A DNA stretch of 64,000 bases from Halobacteriales archaeon QS_9_68_17 (GTDB lineage Archaea; Halobacteriota; Halobacteria; Halobacteriales; Natronoarchaeaceae). The notes under the pieces were generated by a model. The model saw only the letters and a list, made by a program, of their open reading frames with translations. It did no database searches and had not been told where the DNA came from. Position numbers and translations under genes: made by a program. The stretch lies in the NCBI GenBank assembly GCA_003023565.1, contig PXSA01000039.1, positions 93,816 to 157,815 on the forward strand, read 5' to 3'. Shown here one piece after another: positions 26,410 to 35,697 of the stretch; position 1 is the stretch's first letter, and every line of letters starts with the position of its first letter.

Positions 26410-27421
26410 CGGCGACACCGTCGACGGGCTCGTCAGCCGGACCGGCATCGTCGGCACCGCCCGCAGGCCCTCGGTCCAGCAGGCCCCGCATGTATCCGAC
26501 GGCGAACAGCCGACCCAGTGTCTCGTAGCCGGGGTTGTCGTTGTCCTCCGTCGCCATCGTGGGGACGTGGTCCGGTCGCGCGGGACCCTCGAAGCCGACG
26601 TCTTCGTACGCGGCCATCGCCGCGCCCACGTCCGTCGGGCCGGCGTCGTGCCACGTCTCGACGAACGCGTCCGCGTCGCCGTCCACGTCGCGGAAGTGGA
26701 CGAAGTTGATCCGGTCGCCGAACTGACGGATCGTCTCGGGGACGTCGACGCCCATCGCCGCGAAGTTCCCCTGGCAGAACGTGATCCCGTTGTGCTCGCT
26801 GTCGTAGATGTCGAGCACGCGCTCGTACGCCTCGGAGTCGTTGACGATCCGCGGCGCGCCCCGCACCTCGTCGCGGGGCGGGTCGTCCGGATGGAGACCG
26901 AGTCTGACCCCGGCCTCCTCCGCGACGGGGACGACCCGTTCGAGGAAGTACTCCAGGTTCTCCCACAGTTCCGCCTCGGTGAACTCGGGGATCTCGGCGT
27001 CCGGAGCGGGGCCGGCGTTCATCGCCTCGTCGTCGTACGCCGTCGTGAGCGACCCGCCGCGGCTCTCGACCGCGGTGTCGGTCCGCGCCCAGCGCAGGCC
27101 CGCCATCCAGTCGTAACAGACGACGGGGACGCCGAGGTCGCCGAGGTTTCGCAGGAGCGTGCAGAACCGCTCGACCTCCTCGTCGCGGCCCGGCCGCGCC
27201 AGTCGCGTTCGGTCGGTCAGGGGGACGCCGCCCTCGACGACGCGCCAGTCGATCCCGGCGTCGTCGAATGCGTCGGCGATGCGCGCGAGGTCGTCGTACT
27301 CGTACAGCCGGGTCCCGTCGCCGACCTCCAGGGTGTGGACGACCGCGTCCGTGACGCCGACCTGTTTCGCGAGTTCCCACCGCTCGTCGGGGGTGGGCGG
27401 TAGCACTAGTGAGATGTCCAT
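26402..27421 (-). CDS. uxuA: Mannonate dehydratase
   Basis: A 339-residue TIM-barrel enzyme of the UxuA family: D-mannonate to 2-keto-3-deoxy-D-gluconate plus water. Landmarks are WRVVEGGVPL, GLHPDDPP mid-protein, NGITFCQGNFAAMG and INFVHFRDVDGD (metal-site His and Asp), and DHVPTMATEDNDNPGYETLG near the end. The ATG at 27421 fits the family start MDISLVLPP. It is divergent from the uronate-dehydrogenase-like gene, with 171 bp between them. Confidence 0.92.
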   Translation of the reverse strand: MDISLVLPPTPDERWELAKQVGVTDAVVHTLEVGDGTRLYEYDDLARIADAFDDAGIDWRVVEGGVPLTDRTRLARPGRDEEVERFCTLLRNLGDLGVPVVCYDWMAGLRWARTDTAVESRGGSLTTAYDDEAMNAGPAPDAEIPEFTEAELWENLEYFLERVVPVAEEAGVRLGLHPDDPPRDEVRGAPRIVNDSEAYERVLDIYDSEHNGITFCQGNFAAMGVDVPETIRQFGDRINFVHFRDVDGDADAFVETWHDAGPTDVGAAMAAYEDVGFEGPARPDHVPTMATEDNDNPGYETLGRLFAVGYMRGLLDRGPAGGADDAGPADEPVDGVADE

Positions 27422-27561
27422 CGCTGGTGTCGTCTCGTGCGTCAGAGCGCCGCGCAATAACGTTTGCGTCCGGCGCAGGCGGTGGAGTTCGCCGGCCGCG
27501 GTCCGGCTCTCGGCGGTGTCGCCGCGGTCCGCCGCGGGGCGTCGCCGAACGGGCGAGGAAA

Positions 27562-27569
27562 TCTATAAC
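27562..27569 (+). promoter_or_regulatory. TATA box of the SDR gene
   Basis: TCTATAAC centred 27 nt before the ATG at 27593, the distance expected for leaderless transcription. No ribosome-binding site precedes the ATG. Confidence 0.6.
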
Positions 27570-27592
27570 AGGGGCCTCCCCGAACGTGACGT

Positions 27593-28474
27593 ATGGCAGT
27601 AGACAGCGTCGCCGTCACCGGCGGGAACGGTAAGATCGGCGGAGCGATACTGGCGGAACTGGACGGGAGCGGCTACCGGACCGCGAACCTCTCGCGCGGC
27701 AAGCGCGACGAGGACGTCGCGGACGAGTACCGCACGACGAACATGCTCGACGCGGGCGAGGTGTACGGGTCGCTCGCGCGGACGGAGGTCGACGCCGTGG
27801 TCCACATGGGGACCATCCCGGGACCGACGAACCACCCCGGGTTCAGGACCTACGAGAGCAACGTGCAGTCCTCGTACCACGTGCTTGCGGCCGCCCGCGA
27901 ACTCGGCTTGGAGTCGGTCGTCCTCCCGTCGAGCATCAACGTCATCGGCGCGGCGTATCAGGACGCCCCGACCGAGGTCGAGTACCTGCCGGTCGACGAG
28001 GAGCACCCGGTCACGCCGCGGGACCCCTATGCCGTGAGCAAGCACGCCGCCGAGGTGACCGCCGACGGGGTCGGTCGCCTGCCCGGCGCACCCTCGATCG
28101 CCTCGCTGCGCTACCCCTGGGTCGCGACGACCGATGAGCTCCGCGAGGAGTTCGCCGAGAAGGACCGGTCTCCGGCGGCGCTCGACGACCGGTGGCATCA
28201 CACCACGCGCGACGTGGTGTTCTCGTACGTCCACGTTGACGACGCGGCACGCATCGCGCGCCGCGCGGTCGAGGCGACGTTCGACGGACACGAGGCGTTC
28301 TGGGCGGTTGCCGTTGACACGTCGGCCGACGCCCCGTCCGAGCGCGTCGCCGAGAAGTACTTCCCCGACGCCGAGGTCCGCGCGGACCTCGCCGGGACGC
28401 GGTCGCTGATCAGCGTCGACAAGGCCCGCGACCTGCTCGACTGGGAACCCCAGACCAGCTGGCGGGACCTGTAG
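27593..28474 (+). CDS. NAD-dependent sugar epimerase/dehydrogenase, uronate dehydrogenase-like
   Basis: A 293-residue extended SDR. The Rossmann motif GGNGKIGG is at 10-17, active-site Ser in LPSSINV near 113-114, and the catalytic pair YAVSK gives Tyr146 and Lys150. Its length and its place between uxuA and a lactonase gene suggest uronate dehydrogenase (uronate + NAD+ to aldarolactone), but nucleotide-sugar epimerases share all these motifs. A downstream KARDLLDWEPQTSWRDL ending is common to both. Converges with the lactonase gene 11 bp away. Confidence 0.8.
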   Translation: MAVDSVAVTGGNGKIGGAILAELDGSGYRTANLSRGKRDEDVADEYRTTNMLDAGEVYGSLARTEVDAVVHMGTIPGPTNHPGFRTYESNVQSSYHVLAAARELGLESVVLPSSINVIGAAYQDAPTEVEYLPVDEEHPVTPRDPYAVSKHAAEVTADGVGRLPGAPSIASLRYPWVATTDELREEFAEKDRSPAALDDRWHHTTRDVVFSYVHVDDAARIARRAVEATFDGHEAFWAVAVDTSADAPSERVAEKYFPDAEVRADLAGTRSLISVDKARDLLDWEPQTSWRDL

Positions 28475-28485
28475 CCGCGGCGGCG

Positions 28486-29529
28486 CTAGAGGAACTGTAG
28501 ACAGACCGGGCTGTCGACGGCGACCGGTTCTCCGTCCCGCGTCAACTCCCCGTCCGACCCGCTGACCGCGAACGGAACGATCGAATCGGAGCGCTGGTTC
28601 AGCGCGAACAGCCGGTCCCCGTCGGGCGAGAGCGCGAAGTTTCTCGGCCACTCGCCGCCCGTCGGCGTGACCGACGCCCGCGACGGTCGCCGGACGTCAT
28701 CGCGGAGGTCGAAACGCGTGATCGAGTCGTGCCCGCGGTTCGACGCGTAGAGCCAGTCGCCGGACGGATGGACGTGCACGTCCGCCGCGGTGGTTCCTTC
28801 CGGCGCGCCGCCCGGGACCCCCTCGACGGTCGCGGTCCGGGAGAGCCGGCCCTCCTCATCGAGTTCGAACGCCGCGAGCGTCGCGTCGAGTTCGTTTAGC
28901 ACGTACACGACCTCGCCGTCCGGGTGAACCGCCGCGTGCCGCGGCCCAGCCTCGTCGTGGAGGTCGACGCCCGTCGTCGATGCTGGGCGGAGCGTTCCGT
29001 CGGCGGCGTCGAACGCGTAGGCATGCACCCGGTCGGTGCCGAGGTCCGGGACGTAGACGAACTCGTCCCCCGGGCCGAAGGTCGCCGAGTGCGGGTGGGG
29101 GTCGGTCTGTCGCTCCGGGTGGACGCTCGACCCCTCGTGACGAATCACGTCCGTCGGGTCACCGACGCTCCCGTCGCCGGCCAGGGGGTGCACCGTCACC
29201 GACCCGCCGACGTAGTGCGCGGCGACCGCGTATGACCCGGTCGCGTCGACCGCGACGTGACACGGCCCCGCCTCGCCGGTGGCCGCCCGGTCGATACGCG
29301 AGAGTTCGCCGGTCCCGGGATCGACGGCATAGGTCGTCAGCGCGCCGTCGTCGACCTCGTTGACGACGACGAGGAACTCGCCGGACGGGTGAAGCGCCAG
29401 AAAGGAGGGGTCGCGTTCGGTCGCCCCGTCGAGTCGCTCGACGGTCCCGTCCGCGCCGTCGACGCGATAGCTGGAGAGTCCGACACCGCCGTCCGGCGTG
29501 TACGAGCCGATCAGTCCGATGTCGCTCAT
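28486..29529 (-). CDS. Seven-bladed beta-propeller lactonase
   Basis: A 347-residue member of the 6-phosphogluconolactonase (YbhE/Pgl) family of propeller lactonases. Repeating blade motifs are visible: FLALHPSGEFLVVVNE, GPCHVAVDATGSYAVAAHYV, PRHAAVHPDGEVVYVLNEL, AADVHVHPSGDWLYASNRG, PRNFALSPDGDRLFALNQR. No signal peptide with the ATG at 29529, so it is cytosolic. It would hydrolyse the aldonolactone or aldarolactone released by the adjacent dehydrogenase. Confidence 0.88.
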   Translation of the reverse strand: MSDIGLIGSYTPDGGVGLSSYRVDGADGTVERLDGATERDPSFLALHPSGEFLVVVNEVDDGALTTYAVDPGTGELSRIDRAATGEAGPCHVAVDATGSYAVAAHYVGGSVTVHPLAGDGSVGDPTDVIRHEGSSVHPERQTDPHPHSATFGPGDEFVYVPDLGTDRVHAYAFDAADGTLRPASTTGVDLHDEAGPRHAAVHPDGEVVYVLNELDATLAAFELDEEGRLSRTATVEGVPGGAPEGTTAADVHVHPSGDWLYASNRGHDSITRFDLRDDVRRPSRASVTPTGGEWPRNFALSPDGDRLFALNQRSDSIVPFAVSGSDGELTRDGEPVAVDSPVCLQFL

Positions 29530-29620
29530 ACGGACGGGAACGTCGACGGGGGACTTCGGTGTACCGAACGGCGTCGAAAACGAGAACGCGACGGCGCGGA
29601 AATCACGGAGGCAGCGGGGC

Positions 29621-30718
29621 TCAGTCGGCGGTCGATGTGGTGTCCCTATCACCTCCTGACGGGTCGTCAACGAGTTCCGGGCTCGACCAGTACTCGTGGT
29701 CGTCGACCGTCCGGAAGCAGGCGACCTCGTGCCCGTCGCCCACCTCCTCGGTGGCGGGCGCGTCGCGGACGCACGCCTCGCGCGCCTCCGGACACCGCGT
29801 GTGGAACCGGCAGCCGCTGGGCGGGTCCTTCGGGTCCGGGATGTCGATCTTCCGCACCGGGGGCTCGCCCGCGCCCTCGTCGACGCGGAGGTCCGGCGTC
29901 GCCCACTTCAGCACCTTCGTGTAGGGGTGCCGCGGGTTCTCGATGACCTGCTCGGCCGGGCCGACCTCGACGAGCTCGCCCAGGTACATCACCCCTATCC
30001 GACCCCCGCCGTGTGAGGCCAGATAGCGGGCGTTCGAGAGGTCGTGGGAGACGAACACGAACGACGTGTCGTACCGGTCCTGCAGGTCGAGCATCAGGTC
30101 CATCATCTCGACGCGCAGCGACACGTCCAGCGCGCTGATGGCCTCGTCCGCGAGGATGAGGTCGGGGTCCATCAGCAGCGAGCGGACGAGCGCGACGCGC
30201 TGTTTCTCGCCGCCCGACAGTTGATGGGGGTACCGGCCCGCGTAGTCGGACGCGGGCGACATCCCCACCTCTTCGAGCATCGAGAGGATCTCGCCCCGAC
30301 GGTCGCCGGCGCTCATCCCCGACTGCCACTTCTTCAGCGGCGCTTCGAGGGTCTTCATCACGCGGCGGTTCGGGTTGAGCGCGCTCCCGGGATCCTGATG
30401 GATTATCTGCAGGGAGCGACGGACCTCACCGTAGGGGACCTCCACGTCGCCCTTGCCGTCCTTGGCGTCCCAGACGTCCTGCCCCTGGAACTCGACGCTC
30501 CCGCCGGTCGGTCGCTGGAGACCGATCGCCGTCTTGCCGAGCGTGGTCTTCCCGCAACCGGACTCGCCGACGAGGGCGACGACGTCGCGCTCCTCGATGT
30601 CGAGGGAGACGCCGTCGACCGCCCGAACGAGCTCGGGCTCGCCGAAGTCGAGCAGGCCCTGGCTCTCCTCGAAGTGGACCTCGACGTCGGTCAGGGAGAC
30701 GAGGGGGTCGCCGCTCAT
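29621..30718 (-). CDS. Oligopeptide/oligosaccharide ABC transporter ATPase (DppF/OppF type)
   Basis: A 365-residue ATPase. Walker A GESGCGKTT is at 51-59, then IHQDPGSALNPNRRVMKTLE, LSGGEKQRVALVRSLLMDPD and ILADEAISALD. The C-terminal oligopeptide-transporter domain has four Cys (GCRFHTRCPEA...C...ACF), which in this family can bind an iron-sulfur cluster. Last gene of a five-gene minus-strand operon; its start overlaps the preceding ATPase gene by 4 nt. Confidence 0.93.
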   Translation of the reverse strand: MSGDPLVSLTDVEVHFEESQGLLDFGEPELVRAVDGVSLDIEERDVVALVGESGCGKTTLGKTAIGLQRPTGGSVEFQGQDVWDAKDGKGDVEVPYGEVRRSLQIIHQDPGSALNPNRRVMKTLEAPLKKWQSGMSAGDRRGEILSMLEEVGMSPASDYAGRYPHQLSGGEKQRVALVRSLLMDPDLILADEAISALDVSLRVEMMDLMLDLQDRYDTSFVFVSHDLSNARYLASHGGGRIGVMYLGELVEVGPAEQVIENPRHPYTKVLKWATPDLRVDEGAGEPPVRKIDIPDPKDPPSGCRFHTRCPEAREACVRDAPATEEVGDGHEVACFRTVDDHEYWSSPELVDDPSGGDRDTTSTAD

Positions 30719-31785
30719 CGGTCGGCCTCCTGGCCGTCGAGAACGAACGGGACGGCCTCCTCGGCGTCCTGCCAGTGGAAGCAGGCGACGTTGTGCCCAT
30801 CGTCCGCGCGGAGGAACTCGGGGTCGTCCTCGACGCAGGTCTCGTCAGCCATCGGACACCGCGGGTGGTACGAGCACCCCGTCGGCACGTCGACCGGGTC
30901 CGGCGCGGACCCCTCGATCGGCCGCATCTCCTCCAGCCCGCTGTCGATGTTGGGCGTGGCGTTCAACAGGGAGCGCGTGTAGGGGTGCGCGGCGTCCCGC
31001 AGTATCTCCTCGGTCGGCCCGATCTCGACGAGTTCGAAGGCGTACATCACGGCGAGCCGGTCGGCGAGCTCCGCCACCAGCGGCAGGTCGTGGGTGATGA
31101 ACACCAGCGTGAGGTCGTACTTCTGCTTCAGCTTCTCCAGCAACTGGAGGATCGACCGCTGCATGAGGAGGTCGAGCGCGGCCGTCGGCTCGTCCATCAC
31201 CAGCACGTCGGGTTCGAGCACCAGCGACAGCGCGATGAGCGCCCGCTGCTGCATCCCGCCGCTCAGCTCGTGCGGGTACGAGTCGAGGACCCGCTCCGGT
31301 TCGAGATAGAGGTCGCGGAGGATCTCGCGGGTCCGTTCGAGGCCCGCCTCGACGTCGTAGTCGTGGGCTTCGAGCGTCTCCACGAAGTTGCCCCGCACCT
31401 CCATCGTCGGGTTGAACGAGCTCATCGCCCCCTGGAACACCATCGAGATGTCCTCCCAGCGGAGCCGCTTCAGCTCCGCCTTCGAGAGGCCGAGGACGTC
31501 GACGGGGTCGCGGTCCGCGGGGTGGTAGGTGATCCGTCCCGAGAGCCGTCCGGGGTCGACCACGGCGTCGAGCATGGCCGACGCGAGCATCGACTTCCCG
31601 CTCCCGCTCTCGCCGACGATGCCGAGGATCTCGTTGCGCTGAACGTCGAGGTCGACGCCGTCCAGCACGCGGGAGACTCCGCGGTCCATCCCGAACACCA
31701 CCTCGGCGTCTCGCACCTCGATGATGGGGTCCGAGGTCCTGTACAGCGCGCCGTCTTCGGTGTGTCTCGGTTTCTGTGTACTCAT
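30715..31785 (-). CDS. Oligopeptide/oligosaccharide ABC transporter ATPase (DppD/OppD type)
   Basis: A 356-residue ATPase. Walker A GESGSGKS is at 58-65; VFQGAMSSFNPTMEV, LSGGMQQRALIALSLVLEPD and VMDEPTAALDLLMQ follow. The C-terminal Cys pattern GCSYHPRCP...C...ACF is present. The ATG at 31785 is the only start that keeps the nucleotide-binding domain at a normal distance, since the frame is open much further upstream by chance. It overlaps its neighbours by 4 nt on both sides, so translation is coupled. Confidence 0.92.
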   Translation of the reverse strand: MSTQKPRHTEDGALYRTSDPIIEVRDAEVVFGMDRGVSRVLDGVDLDVQRNEILGIVGESGSGKSMLASAMLDAVVDPGRLSGRITYHPADRDPVDVLGLSKAELKRLRWEDISMVFQGAMSSFNPTMEVRGNFVETLEAHDYDVEAGLERTREILRDLYLEPERVLDSYPHELSGGMQQRALIALSLVLEPDVLVMDEPTAALDLLMQRSILQLLEKLKQKYDLTLVFITHDLPLVAELADRLAVMYAFELVEIGPTEEILRDAAHPYTRSLLNATPNIDSGLEEMRPIEGSAPDPVDVPTGCSYHPRCPMADETCVEDDPEFLRADDGHNVACFHWQDAEEAVPFVLDGQEADR

Positions 31786-32855
31786 TGTGTCACCACCGTC
31801 GTGGAGTCGTCGACCTCTTCGCTCACCGTCTCGCCGGCCTGCCGCGTCCTGACCCGCGGGTTGAACAGCCGGTCGGTCCCCTGCGAGAACAGGATCAGGC
31901 CGAGCGACAGCAACACGATGGGGATCATCGGGACGAGCAGCATGTACACGTTGTTCGGGTTGAACAGCGCGCCGCCGATGTCGTAGGCGATGTACATCAT
32001 CACGCCCCAGTTCTCGATCCCCTGGTAGGTGAGCACTCCCAGGAAGTACAGCGCGACGCTGTCGTAGATGACCCGCCGCGCGGCGTACACGAAGTTCACC
32101 GTCACGTACGGCATCAGGTTGGGGAGGATGTCCTTCTGGATGATCGACGCGGTGCCCATCCCCATCGTGCGGGAGGCCTCGACGTAGGAGTTCTCGCGCA
32201 GGGACAGCACCTGCGAGTGGATCGTCCGGGCGAGGCCGGCCCACACGTTGATCGTGATGATGATCCCGATGAACCAGGGGTTCTGCGGTTCGATGAGCAC
32301 CATCAGGACGATGACCAGCGGCAGCCCCGGGATCGTCATCGCGATGTCCGAGAGGGTCATCAGGGTCCGCTCGACCGCGCCGCCCTTGTAACCGGCGACG
32401 GTGCCGACCGCGGTCGCGACGATGCTGGAGAACACTGCGCCGGCCATGATCATCTGGATCATCCGCGGCGTCGCGTGGACGATGCCGGCCAGCAGGTCCC
32501 GCCCCTGCACGTCCGTACCGAGCGGGTAGTCCCAGTTCTCGAACGGGGCGAGCCGCGTCGGTCCCTGGTTCGAGATGGGCTCCTCGACGAGCGTCACGCC
32601 GTCGAGCAGCCACCAGTTCGACGAGGAGACCCATGCCACGAGCCCGACGGCCACGAACAGCGCGATGATCGACAGGCCGACCTTCATCCGCCAGTCCTCC
32701 CAGGCGATCCGCGCGGGGGTGGCGACCGCCTCGCCGAACCACTCCCGGGCGCGCTGTTTCCGCGTCACCTGCGTGGCGTCGGAGCCGGCGAACATCCCGC
32801 CGTCGGTGCGGGGTTCGGGCGCGTCCCCCTCGTCAGTAGGCTTCACTCTCGTCAC
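31782..32855 (-). CDS. ABC transporter permease (DppC/OppC type)
   Basis: A 357-residue membrane subunit with a long acidic N-terminal extension (about 60 residues) before the first helix. Landmarks: PLGTDVQGRDLLAGIVHATP near 115-135 (the DppC LGTDxxGRD motif), the EAA loop around YVEASRTMGMGTASIIQKDI, and a C-terminal NPRVRT tail. Six transmembrane segments are likely. Confidence 0.92.
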   Translation of the reverse strand: MTRVKPTDEGDAPEPRTDGGMFAGSDATQVTRKQRAREWFGEAVATPARIAWEDWRMKVGLSIIALFVAVGLVAWVSSSNWWLLDGVTLVEEPISNQGPTRLAPFENWDYPLGTDVQGRDLLAGIVHATPRMIQMIMAGAVFSSIVATAVGTVAGYKGGAVERTLMTLSDIAMTIPGLPLVIVLMVLIEPQNPWFIGIIITINVWAGLARTIHSQVLSLRENSYVEASRTMGMGTASIIQKDILPNLMPYVTVNFVYAARRVIYDSVALYFLGVLTYQGIENWGVMMYIAYDIGGALFNPNNVYMLLVPMIPIVLLSLGLILFSQGTDRLFNPRVRTRQAGETVSEEVDDSTTVVTQ

Positions 32856-33840
32856 CCGATTTGATGCGCGGATCCAGTTTGCCGTACGTCGCGTCGCCGA
32901 TAAAGATCGCCAGCACCACGCCGACGGTGATCACGAGGAACGTCCCCATCATCAGCGGCATGTCCCGGAACTCGATCGCCCGGAACATGTAGAAGCCGAT
33001 ACCGGGGTAGGCGAACAGCTCCTCCAAGATGATCGACCCGCCGAACATGAACCCGATCGAGATCAGCAGGCTGGTGTACATGGGGAGGATGGCGTTTCGG
33101 CCCACGTATCGCAGGGCGATGCGCCGGTCCGGCAGCCCGCGGAGCCGCGCGACGCGGACGTAGTCCTCGCCGAGCACCTGGATGCTGTTGCCCCGCATTG
33201 CCAGCGCGAGCAGGCCGTAGCCGGTCACGATGAACGACGCCGACGGCAGGACCGCGTGGTGGAACGCCCCGCCGATGAAGTCGACCGTGAACCCTGGGTC
33301 GACGCTGCTCGGATACCGCCCCCGGGGCGGGAACAGCGACGTCCCGTGCCCGAGGAAGACGATGAACACCACGGCCGCGACGTAGTAGGGGATCGAGTTG
33401 AAGAAGATCGCGATCCCGGTCATCCCGAGGTCGAACCCCGACCCCTCGCGATAGGCCATGATCGCCCCCAGCGAGAGGGCGATGGCGAACATCGCGACGG
33501 TGCTTATCGCCATGAGAAACACCGTCCACGGGAGCGCGCCGGCGATGACCGAATTGACCGACTCGCCGGCCCAGTGTGAGTGGCCGAGGTCGCCCTGCGC
33601 GAGCCCGGACATGTACTGGTAGTACGCCACGTGCAGCGGCGCGTTGGGGTCGATCTGGATCTGCTCGCGGACCATCCGGGCGATGACCTCGCGGTCAACG
33701 TTCGGGTTGTTCCGCGTCGCGCGGTTGGTCATTATCTGCGCCGCGCCGCCGGGCATGAGCCGGATGAGCCCGAACGACAGCGTGGCGACCGCCCAGATGG
33801 TGAACAGCGCGTGCCCCGTCCGCCTGATGAACCAGTTCAT
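32833..33840 (-). CDS. ABC transporter permease (DppB/OppB type)
   Basis: A 335-residue permease with the DppB start (MNWFIRRTGHALFTIWAVAT), a family-typical first helix followed by IRLMPGG, and the EAA loop around GEDYVRVARLRGLPDRRIAL. It overlaps the DppC gene by 23 nt and follows the binding-protein gene by 15 bp, so operon membership is firm. Confidence 0.93.
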   Translation of the reverse strand: MNWFIRRTGHALFTIWAVATLSFGLIRLMPGGAAQIMTNRATRNNPNVDREVIARMVREQIQIDPNAPLHVAYYQYMSGLAQGDLGHSHWAGESVNSVIAGALPWTVFLMAISTVAMFAIALSLGAIMAYREGSGFDLGMTGIAIFFNSIPYYVAAVVFIVFLGHGTSLFPPRGRYPSSVDPGFTVDFIGGAFHHAVLPSASFIVTGYGLLALAMRGNSIQVLGEDYVRVARLRGLPDRRIALRYVGRNAILPMYTSLLISIGFMFGGSIILEELFAYPGIGFYMFRAIEFRDMPLMMGTFLVITVGVVLAIFIGDATYGKLDPRIKSGDESEAY

Positions 33841-33855
33841 GCTAACCGTGCGTGC

Positions 33856-35634
33856 TCACTCCGCATTGCTGGTCGCTTTGAGTTCGTCGACCTTCGGGAG
33901 CCACCACATGGGCCAGAAGGTCTGGAAGTGCTCGGACTGGTCCGGGAACTCCCACCCGTGCCGCGACAGGAACGACTGCTCCTGTTTCTCCTGAACCATC
34001 CCCAGGGGCAGGTCCTGGTTGAACACCCACGCGAGCTGTTCGACGAGTTCCTGGATGCGGTCCTCGTCGTTCGTCGTAGCGAACTCCTCGAAGGTGTCCC
34101 GGAAGTCGACGGTGACCTCGCCGTCGCCGTCTCTCGCCGGGACGGTGACCTCCTCGGGGTAGTTGAAGTACGACTCGTCGCCGTGCTTGTCGTTCAGGAA
34201 CTTGTACCGCAGCGAGAAGAACGGGTAGTTGTTCGCGGGGTCCCCGCCTTCCGTGTGCTCTTCGGCGATCACCTTGAAGTCGCCGTTCGCGGCGGCCTCG
34301 CCCCACGCGCCGCCCTCACGCATGTCCTCGCTGGCGTCGAAGCCGGCCTGAGACAGCTGGTCGACGATGGTGCTCGCGGTCAGCGCCCAGTCGCTCCAGC
34401 TCGCGGGCGCGATGACCGGCGCTTCGAGGGTCTGTCCGTCGCGCTCCCAGACGTCGTCGTCGTTGCGCTCGAACCCGGCGTCGGTCAGCAGTTCCTCGAC
34501 CCTGTCCAGGTCCCGGTCGTAGGACTCGTACTCGTCGATGGAGTCGCCGAGCCAGGAGTCGATGCCCGCCGCGGTGAGGCCCACCGGCGCATCGAAGTCG
34601 ATCTTCGTCGACGCCCCGACGTTGTCGATGACCTGCGACTCGTCGATGGCGTACATGAACGCCTTCCGCACGGCGCGCTCGCCGTAGTGCTCGTCGGCGT
34701 GGTTGAACACGATGGCGAAGCCGAACATCCCGGGGATCTGGATCTCCTCCAGGCTGTCCGAGAACTGCTCCATCGTTCCGGGATCGGCGAACAGGCTGTG
34801 GATGCCGTCGAGTTCGCCCGCGGCGAACGACTGGTGCGCGGAGGTGTTGCTGTCGCGGTAGCCCATCCGGTAGCCGTTCCAGTTGTAGTTCCCTGCGAGC
34901 GGGTGGTCGTCGCGGATCTCGTACTCGTGGTAGCTGCTGGACGTGTCCGCCAGGCCGATCGGACCGGACGGCGTCGGCTCCTCTATCTCGAAAAAGAGGT
35001 CGGCGTCCTCGCCGTTCCGGATCGCCTCGTGGGCGTCGCTGAAGTCCGCCGGCGGGTGGTCCAGCGTGTTGTGGAGCACCGAGTGCTGGATGATGTCGAG
35101 GTTGGTCCCCTCGGGGTAGCTGATCTCGACGGTAGTGTCGTCGACGGCCGTCGCGTCCTCCGCGAAGTCCCAGAGCGACTCGCCGAGGTACTCCTGGATC
35201 TCCAGTTGCATCACCACGTCGTCGGCGGTGATGTCGTCGCCGTTGCCCCACGTGAAGTCGTCGCGGAGCTGGAGCGTCATCGTCGTGTCGCCGACCTCCC
35301 AGTCCTCGACGAAGTGGGGGTGGAACTCGTCTTCCCCGATCAGGTACTGGGTGTACTCCGAGAACAGGCCGAACGACGCGTGCGTCGACCCGCCCCAGAC
35401 GTTCTGGTTGTACTGGAACTGCTGTACCTGGTGTTCGACCTGCGCCGTCGCGAACCAGGCGTCGGCCCGGTCGACGACGTCGCCGTCCGTGTCCTCGTCG
35501 CCTTCGCCCCCGGTCTGCGCGTCGTCGGAACACCCTGCGATCGCCGTCGCACCCGCGGCACCGGTCGCCGCGAGAAAGCGCCGCCGGGAGACGACGCTGT
35601 CGTAACCGCTGGTTCGGTCGCCGTCGAACATCAT
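33856..35634 (-). CDS. Extracellular solute-binding lipoprotein, family 5
   Basis: A 592-residue binding protein of the peptide/nickel (SBP family 5) class, first gene of the operon. The Tat motif SRRRFLAA is at 16-23 and the lipobox IAGC puts the anchor at Cys35. An acidic linker follows. Sequence such as FTWGNGDDITADDVVMQLEI is standard for the family. A TATA box (TTTTATAAT, 35657-35665) sits about 26 nt before the tandem ATGATG start. In haloarchaea these systems frequently carry oligosaccharides. Between uronate genes and glycosidases that is the likely cargo, but it is inferred. Confidence 0.93.
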   Translation of the reverse strand: MMFDGDRTSGYDSVVSRRRFLAATGAAGATAIAGCSDDAQTGGEGDEDTDGDVVDRADAWFATAQVEHQVQQFQYNQNVWGGSTHASFGLFSEYTQYLIGEDEFHPHFVEDWEVGDTTMTLQLRDDFTWGNGDDITADDVVMQLEIQEYLGESLWDFAEDATAVDDTTVEISYPEGTNLDIIQHSVLHNTLDHPPADFSDAHEAIRNGEDADLFFEIEEPTPSGPIGLADTSSSYHEYEIRDDHPLAGNYNWNGYRMGYRDSNTSAHQSFAAGELDGIHSLFADPGTMEQFSDSLEEIQIPGMFGFAIVFNHADEHYGERAVRKAFMYAIDESQVIDNVGASTKIDFDAPVGLTAAGIDSWLGDSIDEYESYDRDLDRVEELLTDAGFERNDDDVWERDGQTLEAPVIAPASWSDWALTASTIVDQLSQAGFDASEDMREGGAWGEAAANGDFKVIAEEHTEGGDPANNYPFFSLRYKFLNDKHGDESYFNYPEEVTVPARDGDGEVTVDFRDTFEEFATTNDEDRIQELVEQLAWVFNQDLPLGMVQEKQEQSFLSRHGWEFPDQSEHFQTFWPMWWLPKVDELKATSNAE

Positions 35635-35697
35635 GGTACTTCATCCCAAGGGTATCATTATAAAAGTTCGTATTCGATATCAGACACGAAACGGGCA

